This document shows positions 10,324 to 19,900 of a DNA stretch of 64,000 nucleotides, in pieces. Each line of letters starts with the position of its first letter. Positions within the stretch are counted from its first letter, which is position 1. The DNA lies in NCBI GenBank assembly GCA_024195585.1, contig SWBL01000111.1, forward strand, positions 1-64,000, in the 5' to 3' direction. The DNA is from Aureobasidium sp. EXF-3400. Lineage: Eukaryota > Ascomycota > Dothideomycetes > Dothideales > Saccotheciaceae. Under the pieces are notes generated by a model. The model saw only the letters and a list, made by a program, of their open reading frames with translations, had not been told where the DNA came from and ran no database searches. A program made the position numbers and the translations under genes.

Positions 10324-11946
10324 TCACCGAAATATTGAGCTTGCCTCAAGGATCATGATAGCTAACATGAAACCAGCGGCTGTAGCCGATATTCCGAACA
10401 ATATCCAACCCCAGTTGGGTGCGTGTCTCTCCTGGCCAGGACGGACCGTCAACGTGGAATCGACATGGTTCACGGAGACGTCGCCTACAGTGCGAGCACT
10501 CGCACCCAAGTACCGATGAAGCATCTGCTTGACTTCTCGGGGGTGGTCATAAGGAACCATGTGTGATGCGTTGTAGTATCTCACATATGTTAAGTTGTGC
10601 GCCGAATACCATTCTCCAAGAACCCGGTCCTCAATCATCCAGGCGGCGTGTGATGAGTCCTTGATCTGCAGAGTTGCAGTACCGTTCCACTCAAGCTTCT
10701 GGATGAATTTCTCTAGTCCAAGGTGATTGCAAGCGAAGTCTCTGTCACCTGCGTATAGCAGGACAGGCATGTCGCTAATGAGTTCCGGGAGTAATCGGGA
10801 CGAAGGTAAGGAGTTTCGGTCTGTAAATGCTGCACCGACATCTGGTCGGCATTCTGCCCAGTGGCCCGATTTGGGATCCACATGTAGTGTTTCCATCACG
10901 TCCTCGCGTTGCATATACGTAGCGAGAATCTCTTGTTCTGGAGGATAATTCATACCGCATCTCGGAAATTCGTCCCACTTGCGCACGTCGTACATGTTGA
11001 AGCAATTGCCGTTTTTCTGGCTCAGCATCAGGATGTCTCCCATCAAGTCCGAACACTTGGGAGATCTGACGTGATCTCTTCCTCCGTTTGCTAACACTTC
11101 TAGGCACGCCTCCTGTTTGTGCCTGATGGTTTCCAATGAATTTTTCGGAACGAGATCGTTGGCTATGGCGTACTCCATGTATGCAGGATACTGTGATTGC
11201 CCATCAATCCACCCATTTCCTATGATCAGCCCAGATAGATTCCAGTTGCGGGCCCTTTTGCGATTGCGAAGTTGAATGGCTTGAGCGATATGCGGAATGT
11301 ATTGGCCAGCAAAAGACTCTCCAGCCAGATATAACTGTGAGGGATATCAGCATCCTGTTTTGTAACCACTCAACAACGATTGACTCGCAGTATTATCGGC
11401 ATAGTGTGGAAAAACGTCGAAGAAATTCTCCAGGAAAGCAATGATGGACCTGGCGGCCTCATCGAGCTCTGTAGCGAACAGATCAGGAGGAGCAAAGCTA
11501 TATCCAGTGCCGATTGGGTTATCGATGAAAAGCAGATTCCCGTACTCAGCCCATGATCCTTCGTTGTACGTCAGGGTGCCGTTGGATTGCATTCTGTAAG
11601 GGCCTATCTCGAGCATCGCCCCGGTTGATGAGCTACAACCGGGCCCACCATTGAACCATAGGAAGGTCTTGTCAGCTGACTCAGGAAGCGCACTTGCGAA
11701 ATGCCAGAAGAAGAGACTTGTGTTCTGCAGAGGTGAGACGGGCATCAAGCTGGCGCACATCATGTTAGCTCAATGAGATGGTCAGAGTATGCGCACTCAC
11801 CCAGCATGTATAGCGGATGGCAGAGCCGGTGCATCAGGGAGAGAAGCGACTTCGTAGTTTGTTGAAAGATAACCGTCGGAATGAGCATCTGAAACTCCCG
11901 ACCACCGCGACAAAAGCACAGTGGTCAGAATAGTCGCAAAGTGCAT
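10324..11946 (-). CDS. Kex1-like serine carboxypeptidase (S10) with C-terminal membrane anchor
   Basis: Exons are 11946-11801, 11749-11389 and 11334-10324; the product is 505 residues. The N-terminus (MHFATILTTVLLSRWSGVSDA) looks like a signal peptide. Family motifs are in order: HAGLMPVSPLQNTSLFFWHFA, NGGPGCSS, IDNPIGTGYSF, GESFAGQYIP with nucleophile Ser176, AGDRDFACNHLG with the catalytic Asp near 368, and NASHMVPYDHP with His near 427. A hydrophobic segment near the C-terminus (WILFGISATAAGFMLAIMIL) suggests a Golgi-anchored enzyme like Kex1, which removes basic residues left by Kex2. It lacks the long acidic linker usual in Kex1. Intron 2 (11388-11335) seems to begin with GC instead of GT; no GT gives the correct frame. 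It lies next to the repeat precursor, which fits a trimming role. Confidence 0.87.
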
Positions 11947-12502
11947 GATGGAATCAGCTAAGTGTACTGAAGTCACTCGCTGGATTCTGAGTCTTTGGAG
12001 CTGAAGTCAAAGAGCATTCGAATGTGCGGACTGCCTGGCTGGTTGGTGGCAGACGATGAGACCAAGATGAACTTTCGTAGTGTTGATGGAACCACTTTGA
12101 TGTGGGGACATCAGTCACGCTAACACCATGAACTTTAGCCGTTATCTGGATCGTATTGAAGAATATAAGCACGTATCGTATCTGCGGCACAGCCGTCCGA
12201 TCATCACCTGCGCGAAGCACAAGCTCAAGTGGTCACCGCTCGATGACAGCCGCCATTTGTCGCGCCAAACTCGGCCGGGCCGACACGGGCGCGGATATCA
12301 AAGCTTAAATTAACGTGGAGCAAGGGTTAATTCATCGTGGACCCAGACTTCACCTCCTACGAGTTGTTCTTTCGCAGACGTCACGCGAACACGGTGAGGC
12401 ACAGGATAAGGGCCAATACTGGAAATTTCAATTGAATAGGTGGCGAGCTATCTACTATGCAGAACTACTGCATGGTGACCGTTGTCTCTGACTGGTGACC
12501 GC
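11947..12502. promoter_or_regulatory. Intergenic region with 13-bp inverted repeat
   Basis: This gap is the upstream region of the carboxypeptidase and the downstream region of the precursor. At 12271-12283 there is TCGGCC-G-GGCCGA, an inverted repeat with 6-bp arms around one base, of the kind bound by zinc-cluster dimers. No gene is seen. Confidence 0.4.
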
Positions 12503-13010
12503 TCAATCATCATAGATGTCATCAACCTTGGGTTCTCTCTTGTCAAGCTTGATGTCGTAGTTCTCGGCGTACTCGACCTTAGGGTTGCGTCTGTCGAGCT
12601 TGATGTCGTAGTTCTCGGCATATTCAACCTTGGGATCGCGTCTGTCGAGCTTGATGTCGTAGTTCTCGGCATATTCAACCTTGGGGTTGCGTCTCTCGAG
12701 CTTGATGTCGTAGTTCTCGGCATATTCGACCTTGAGGTTGCGTCTGTCGAGCTTGATGTCGTAGTTCTCGGCATATTCGACCTTGGGGTTGCGTCTGTCG
12801 AGCTTGATGTCGTAGTTCTCGGCGTATTCGACTTTGGGGTCGCGCTTGTCAACGCTGAGATCGCGCTCGACGGGCTCAATGAGAGCTTTGACCGCTCTGT
12901 TAGATCTCTAGAGTACAAAGGGGGAGGATGATGAACATACGGAGAGTAGGCAATGCCATTACAACGCTTGCCATGGCAGCCAAATTGAAGAGGACGGACT
13001 TGGGGAGCAT
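12503..13010 (-). CDS. Repeat-containing secreted RiPP precursor (dikaritin/UstA type)
   Basis: Exon 1 is 13010-12941 and exon 2 is 12894-12503, joined over a 46-nt intron (GTATGT to CAGAG); the product is 153 residues. It starts with a clear signal peptide (MLPKSVLFNLAAMASVVMAL), then a short leader ending SVDKR. Six 17-residue repeats follow, consensus NPKVEYAENYDIKLDRR, each ending in RR or KR, the cutting site of the Golgi protease Kex2; a partial unit EPKVDDIYDD closes the protein. This is the layout of fungal dikaritin-type precursors, where Kex2 releases many copies of one core that UstYa oxidases then cyclise through aromatic side chains. The two Tyr of each unit are invariant. A divergent UstYa gene, a Kex1-like gene and transporters adjoin. 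That it is a RiPP precursor is a strong inference; an alternative is a repeated cell-wall or pheromone-type propeptide. Confidence 0.88.
12536..12841 (-). repeat. Six tandem 51-bp repeats encoding the core peptide
   Basis: Six head-to-tail units of exactly 51 bp (17 codons) lie inside the precursor gene. Read on the minus strand the units begin DPK, NPK, NLK, NPK, DPK, NPK and end DRR, DRR, ERR, DRR, DRR, DKR. The stretch KVEYAENYDIKL is identical in all six, while synonymous changes occur (GTC/GTT, TAC/TAT, GAA/GAG). Confidence 0.95.
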
Positions 13011-13498
13011 GATGTATGAGGATGAATGAGTGGATGGTTCGAAGAGTTGAGTTTGTTCTTAGATGATTGTGGGAAACCTGTTCTTTATATCCCACATTCC
13101 TCATAGCCATCTCTCGAAATCGGAGCCCATAAATCCCTCATTGAGGCACAGTGTCCGAGATGATTCTGTACACTTATCTCGGCCAGTCGTAGCAGTGCAA
13201 CAGGTGACCCGACTAGCGCCGAGTATCTAGCACCTGCATGCACGTAGGTCTCAAGAAGATTGTCCGTCTCAACTCGGCTAAATGTAGTGATAAGGGAAGG
13301 GGCATGGTTCGGTACTAACTTGGAGACTGACCAGTTTGTCGGGTTGTGTATAGTATGGCAGACCTATCGCAATGCAACGGAGATGCCGATATTCGGACCT
13401 TCCGCAAAGGGCAAAGATCCATGTTCAGATACATATAAGATGCTCCAAGAGGAAGCTTCACTAACGCTCGGCAAAGATAGGACTCTTCGATTCACACA
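13011..13498. promoter_or_regulatory. Bidirectional promoter between precursor and UstYa gene
   Basis: This 488-bp gap separates divergent start codons at 13010 (minus) and 13499 (plus). TATAAA read on the minus strand lies at 13084-13089, about 75 bp from the precursor ATG. A CATATAAG element at 13432-13439 lies about 60 bp upstream of the UstYa ATG. The layout suggests co-regulation of substrate and modifying enzyme. Confidence 0.55.
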
Positions 13499-14508
13499 AT
13501 GTCAGACAAGGACCAATATCTTCAGCTTCCAAGCCAGGAGCAGCCATTTTTGGCGTTTGAGGACGATGATGGTCTCGTGGAACATTCACCCTCCCCAAGC
13601 CCAACTTCGCGCCGCAGGTTCGGTCCATTGGCTATCACTATCATCAACATCACTATTCTTCTCTGCACCATCGTCTTGGTTTTCTGGTCCCGCTACTACC
13701 CAAGTGTTGCTGGTATTCGCAACTACCACCTCCGTCAGACCAACAATCATTGTAAATCACCCTCACCTTCCTCAAACATTCAATTTTGCATAGCTAAATT
13801 CTGTCAGCGCCGTTGTTTAACGACATCGATCTCCCTTTGAAAGATACAAAGATGGACGGAATGCTTCTTGACGTCCATCATAGCATCTTTCTTGCGGATC
13901 CCAGCCCTGATGTCGACCAAGCATGGCAGGATTTGACGAGAAATGACTTTGTACATGTCTCTGGGGCTGATATTGTCAAGATGGGAAAAGATCCTCAAGT
14001 CTGCGCAAAGCTGCCTGAGGAATGGGGTCATGGCCCAGATGCTTATGCCGCAGAGATGGACATTGTCCACAAGATCCATTGCCTCGATGCTTTGCGCAAA
14101 GAGATGCATTTCGACTACTACTATGGACACAAGTACCACAACCGCAGTGAGATCTCGGAAGGACATCGCATGCATGCGAATCATTGTCTCAACATTCTGC
14201 TCCAGACCTTGACTTGCGACTCCAATGCTGATCTTGTCCCGTTCGTATGGGTCCAAGGACAGACACATCCTTTTCCAGATTTCAGTATCCAGAGGAAATG
14301 CGGAGACTATGGTGCCATTACGAAATGGAAAGAAGATCATGCCATCGACAAGGAGAAGTTCACCGCACTTCGAAAGGCCGAGGAGGAGAAGCCCCTCAAG
14401 CTGTTGCCGGAGCTGAGACGCATTTTTGGGATTGATGATGATCATGGAGACCACAACAGTAACGATCATCAAGAACACCACGGTGATGATCATGCAGGCC
14501 ACCATTAG
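13499..14508 (+). CDS. UstYa-type (DUF3328) oxidase, copy 1
   Basis: Exons are 13499-13751 and 13808-14508 with a 56-nt intron; the product is 317 residues. A cytosolic N-terminus is followed by one membrane helix (FGPLAITIINITILLCTIVLVFW). Two HxxHC motifs, VHKIHCLDAL (His172-Cys176) and HANHCLNILL (His207-Cys211), are the hallmark of UstYa-family proteins, thought to be copper-dependent oxidases that cross-link or oxidise ribosomal peptide cores. The C-terminus is a His/Asp-rich tail (DDDHGDHNSNDHQEHHGDDH), unusual and possibly metal-binding. It faces the repeat precursor across a shared promoter, the classic arrangement of fungal RiPP clusters. Family call is firm; the reaction on this precursor is inferred. 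Confidence 0.93.
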
Positions 14509-15806
14509 TTGTATATCAATTGATCTGTGCAAGCTGTACTGATTACGATGACAAGTTTTGTAGTTTGAAAGCTTTGCTTTGCCTCATCAGCCAGTCAATT
14601 TCCGTAAAATCCTGTCAGTTGATCGTATCGATTTTCCCTTCCCATCTGTTCATATCGCTGGTCTAGTTGCGTGCTAGGATAAGTGTCATAGTCTCCCCTC
14701 CCGAGCGTTAGCATACCTCGGGAGAACTGCTTAGTTCAACAATGAGATGCAGCGCAATTGATCCAAGGTTTCATATCTGCAAGATAACGGTCGCCTACAC
14801 TTCGACATGAGTCATTGCGTGAGGGGAAACGAAGTCAGACCCACTGATACAGAAAACCCTATCTGTATTATAGGGTCGTATAGTGTTATACGCACGTAGA
14901 CCCCTCTTGGGACTATAGCATGAATAGTCTGTCGCGGCGAGAGCCAATCAGGAAGAGCCCATCTGCCGGGCAGCATTGGCTTCAAATCTGGCAAGCGTTG
15001 TTCCGTTGAGCGACTCCGCCAAGATATATTAAGCATCACCAAGCGCCAAATTCCCTGCGCCAATGTGGCTTGAATTAGCTTGATTTGACGAACCTGGGGT
15101 CATGCACCTGGTGAAGATAAGGGTCCACCATCCCAAGAGCCGACGACCTACCTAAAGAAGATCAAGGTCAGGATATCATATGAGAAGTAGTGCGAATCCT
15201 GCGAAAGATCGTCTGGGATAATACCAGTCATGGCACAGCAAAGTGGGTCTATGCTGAGCGGGCCTGGAATCTCGTGCCTCACTCATGTGCGGGGATTCTT
15301 CCGCGAGTCCGTGCTTGGTGTGGAAGCCAGACTAATTGCTCCAGACCACGCAACTGTGCCTCAGATACTATCTTACCAAAGAAGCTCGAGGTTACATCGC
15401 CTCAATATCTGATACTACACGGCAGCGTTCTAGTTCAACAAGTGGCTGTACAATCACATACAGATACTGCCACCTGTCTTCTCTTGGCAGGTGGAATGAA
15501 AAAGGTCCCACACATGCTTGTGCCACACAGAAGCTCATTCAAAGTGGTAAGTAATACACAGATTGGCCTGCATGAACACAGGTACCAATTTCGGAGAACA
15601 GCCACCATTCGACACCGAGGTTCAGTCTATCAAAGCTTGGGTCCAGAGCTGTTCCACTCCACAAGATCCGTCTTAACACCATGTCGACAACTTGCAGAAT
15701 TCATGCAATAATCATAACGCAAATGGTAAGCGAAGTTTGGAGAATACTGCGAATGATAACGGAAAATCGGTCTCTTTTTCTCTACTAGCAATTTGGAGAA
15801 CTTGTG
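14509..15806. other. Intergenic region, about 1.3 kb
   Basis: No supported gene. A 173-codon open frame at 15190-15711 has no recognisable domain and a composition not typical of protein. It separates two convergent UstYa genes. Confidence 0.5.
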
Positions 15807-16496
15807 CTAGGCTAAGTGATGACCGTCGCCAGGTTCTCCAGGGTACACTTTGAGTCCATCGATCATCCTATACCACCCTTGGTGACCCAGGTCTGTCTGT
15901 TCAAATGGACAGCTGACATACTTGGTGAATATGGTTGTGCTGATCTCATGGGCTCCTCGTGCTTGCTGCATAATCTGATGTTCACAGTGACCTGTATGGT
16001 GGTAGTTTCCAATGTACCCATCCAGCGGCACCGCAGCAAGCACAGCACGATGCATCTTCCGCCACATGTATGTACAGTGATACATATGGAACTCTTGGGT
16101 GACATAAAGTGTATCGTGCTCGCCGAGAGCCACAGATTCATAAGGCACAGCCTCTGTACCGTTCTGAGAGGTGAAAAATGTCCAATTGCGGAGGCTGGTG
16201 AAGTCGGTCATGAGTTCGGAATCGAAACATCGCGAGGGCGTCCACGCGAAGGACATCACGTCGTACTGACAGCCTCGGGAACGCGCCTCATCTGCAGTGA
16301 TCCCGCAAGTTTCAGGTTCCTTGATTGTGTGAATCGTGTGCGTAACCGCTAGAGTCGAGAAGATGATTATGGCCAAGACGAGTACGGAGGTGAGAGCGAT
16401 CTTGAGCTTGCGGTGCGGGAAAGAATGAGTGGGTGCTTCTTCCTTGGTAGGCGCACGCACCAGATCCTCAGATGAGGGCACACTAGTGTAAAGCAT
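15807..16496 (-). CDS. UstYa-like oxidase, copy 2 (divergent subtype)
   Basis: A single-exon protein of 229 residues. The start at 16496 (MLYTSVPSSEDL) was preferred over an upstream non-ATG extension to 16580 because it gives the usual short cytosolic tail before the membrane helix (IALTSVLVLAIIIFSTLAVTH). The lumenal part has CGITADEARSRGCQYDVMSFAWTPSRCFDSEL, then HMYHC (137-141) in EFHMYHCTYMWRKMHRA and HTGHC (167-171). Both HxxHC motifs are kept, but the segment between them is short and the Cys-rich region before the first motif differs from copy 1. It belongs to a widespread UstYa-like subgroup. It is divergent from the ABC transporter gene and probably acts on the same peptide. Confidence 0.88.
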   Translation of the reverse strand: MLYTSVPSSEDLVRAPTKEEAPTHSFPHRKLKIALTSVLVLAIIIFSTLAVTHTIHTIKEPETCGITADEARSRGCQYDVMSFAWTPSRCFDSELMTDFTSLRNWTFFTSQNGTEAVPYESVALGEHDTLYVTQEFHMYHCTYMWRKMHRAVLAAVPLDGYIGNYHHTGHCEHQIMQQARGAHEISTTIFTKYVSCPFEQTDLGHQGWYRMIDGLKVYPGEPGDGHHLA

Positions 16497-16982
16497 TTGA
16501 CCAGGCTCCAAGACGAGGAGTAGCAGAAGAAGGAGAGATGTTTGGGCATGGGTCAAGGTGAACCGGTCTTTTTGTATCAAACATCAGAGGAGCGTCGTTC
16601 ATGACATATCCACCATGCAAGCATTTCGCTTATCGTTCAATCATCAATGCCAAGTTCCACCCGCAAAGAACCCTTTCCGGTAGGTCGATTGGGCCTAAGT
16701 GTCCTGGAAGGACCGTGCGCAGATACAGGCTAATGTGTACCCGATGTCCCGAAACCCCAAGCTTTTTGATATTCAGGGGTCACTGCACGGATCATGGTTC
16801 TTATCGCGAGATCTCTAGAATTTCACCTGTCATGAATTCCCCCCGAAACGCCTGTGGAAGGCGCGATGCAGGAGTAGATAAGGTCAAAAAGGCAGAGAAC
16901 TGCGACTCGTGATCTCAAATAACTTGTTCCAATTGTCACTCCTTTGCGTACATACAAACACTTCATTGCTCCTAAGACCATC
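16497..16982. promoter_or_regulatory. Bidirectional promoter between UstYa-like gene and ABC transporter
   Basis: The 486-bp gap lies between divergent starts at 16496 and 16983. No strong TATA box was recognised and no gene is seen. Confidence 0.4.
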
Positions 16983-19900
16983 ATGGACCTGAGAACGTGC
17001 GCTTGTTCTGCAACAAGTTTTGGTCCTGAGAGTTGTTCGGGAAGCTTCGACTTCACATTGCTCTTCGAACAGGCAATTCTCGAGATCGCGCCTGCCTGTC
17101 TGTTTCTATTGGCATCGCTATGGCGCTTCCGCCACACTTGGAAGTCTTCCATCAAGACTATCCCCAGTCGCATGTACATTCTCAAACTCGTTGGTGTTTT
17201 CCTACTCCAGTCTTGATTGGCCACGTTCTCATTACATATCACAGTTTTTCATAACAGTCTTAGTCGTCCTGCAACTCACTCTGCTCGTTCTTTGGAGCAC
17301 ACGTGCATGTGAAAGAACGACCACATCGACAGTCGCTGCTGTATTGGCTCTCGTCATCGCGATGGTCCTCATCCCTCTCTCACATACGGAACATTCCAGA
17401 TCGGTCCGACCCTCAACCCTGATCTGCGTTTATCTCGTCGCTTCCATGGGGTTCGACGCAGTACAAGCACGCACTCTGTTCCTCACTGGAGTCGATATCG
17501 TCATTCCAGCGACACTTTGTGCCAGTATCGCTACTAAGCTGATCATAACGATGGTGGAAGCGAGTGAAAAGCGCGCATATCTGCGTCAGCCCTTTTGCTC
17601 ATATCCGCCCGAGACCATCGCCAACACGTTCAATCGTACGTTTCTTTGGTGGCTCAATCGAACCTTCCTCACTGGCTTTCGAAAACTTATGACACATGAC
17701 GATCTCGATTCCACCAGTTCTGAATTGCGGTCAAGGATGCTGGCACAGAGGCTGAAAACGTCCTGGAGGTCTCGGTGCACAAACCGAAGCCATTCTGTTC
17801 CACCTAGCAGATGGATGCTTCCACTCGCTTCGTTCTCTTGCTTCAGATCTGAGGTGATATCAGTCATCCCGGCTCGACTGTTCTTGATAGGTTTCAACTA
17901 TGCACAGCCTTTCTTGTTTGCTAGGGCTATCAAGCTACTGGCTGAGCCGTCAGATCAGATTACAGAAAACTACGGATATGGACTTATAGCTGCAACCGGT
18001 ATAATATACGTCGGCATTGCTGTAAGCTCAAGAACTCTTTTGAAAGTATACGAGCTAACATTCTACAAGTTGGCTACAGTCCGGTACCAGCAGAGTATGT
18101 TCAAGACATTGACGATGTTCCGAGGCGCAATGGTATCTCTAGTCTTCGATCACTCTGTTGCACTATCCGATTACATGAATGCAGATCATGCTGCAATCTC
18201 GCATATGTCCACAGGTACGTCGGTTCTTGGTTAATGTCTACACGATACTAACCGCGGTCTCAGATATTGAAGCCCTCTCACGATCACTGGTCGAGATCAA
18301 TGAGTTCTGGGCTCGTTTCATAGAAGTGAGTGGATAATTCAGCTGTCACTTAGGCCACGCTTAACATTAATTCGACAGGTTGGCTTAGGTATCGGTTTGT
18401 TGGCAAGCCAGATTGGCGCTGTTGCCGTGGTTCCTATCATACTCGTCGCAGTATCCACGTATTGCCAGAGGTTCGTTTCGAGCACGATTGGTGCCAAAAG
18501 AAAAGCTTGGAACGGCGATGTTCAGAAGAGGATCGGAACTACTGCCACCATACTAGGTTCAATGAAATCAGTCAAGATTATGGGTATCGTATGTCATGCT
18601 TTTTATATGCTCAACCTGCTAATCATAGCTACCAGGTTTGGGTTCTCTTGTTGAACGACTGATACAGACCTACTGCTTGACGGAGCTTCGAACCTCCAGA
18701 GGGTTCATGTGGTTGATCTTGGCAATGAATTTTGTTGGTATGTTTCCGGGAACCTCTACACATATGGGACAATTGACTCATGGTTCTAGCTGTCATACCG
18801 GCAACGTGGGCACCAACCATCACGTTTATCGTTTATGCTATCCAGGCTACTGTCAGGCACACCGAGTCTCTTGGAATTGCTCAAGCGTTCACATCACTAG
18901 CTCTGCTGACCTTGGTAACTACGCCTGCATCAAAACTCCTGACTGTGTTACCGCAATCTGCAGCAGCTATGGGATGTTTCGAACGACTACAAACGTTTCT
19001 GCTCTTACCGGTCGCCTCCGATCGGTCGACCTCGTGGAACGGCATGGAACGTGACATCTCGTCGCCAGCACTACCCGAGCATGCGTCAGACTTCGAGTTG
19101 CAGACATTCGTCACCAAAGCTGATACGGGACAAGCAGTGATCACCGTAGAAGACCTTACTGTGTGTCCTTCAGCTACTTCTCCAGCTGCCGTATCTCACG
19201 CAACGTTTCGAATCGAAAAGGCCTCTGTCACGGCATTCCTCGGTCCAACAGGATCAGGCAAGACAACCCTTCTGAGAGCGTTACTCGGGGAGCTCAATGT
19301 GAAGTCAGGTCACATCTTAGGTCCTCGAGGTGCGGTCGCCTACTGTGCTCAAACTCCCTGGATGGTCAATTCATCTGTACGATCCAATATTTGTGGACCA
19401 TACGCACGCGACACCGCTATTCATGAAGCTTGGTATAAGGAAGTTCTGCGTGCTTGCTGTTTGGACTCCGATATCTCGACCTTCCCACAGGGAGATGTAA
19501 CTCAAGTTGGGAGTAAAGGATTCACTTTATCTGGAGGGCAAAGACATCGTGTCGTAAGTGCACCTCTGTTTGAGATGAACATCAAGACTTACTGAAGCAG
19601 GCTTTGGCCCGGGCAATATATTCTAGGCAACCAACACTAATTCTGGATGACGTGATGAGCGCGGTCGATCAGAACACAGCGCAGTTGATGCTTGACCGGC
19701 TTGTTGGCCCTCAGGGACTACTGCGAAGAAGCCAGTCCACTGTGCTCATAGCAACACATTCTCGTACGGGCCGGTTCACTTGGCCATACTCTCATGACTA
19801 ATGATCTCGCAGTGGCTGTCCTCCCGTTCACTGACACAGTCTTGCGTCTGGATTCCAACGGCAACGTCACCATGTCCCATAATGCGCCTACCTTCAAGGT

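Noticed and set aside
12482..12931. Plus-strand open frame of 149 codons with repeats such as SVELDVVVLGIF
   Set aside because: It is the antisense shadow of the repeat precursor. The minus strand has the signal peptide, intron and dibasic sites, and the plus frame has none.
15190..15711. 173-codon plus-strand frame between two UstYa genes
   Set aside because: Composition not protein-like, no homology recognised, no start context or splice continuation.
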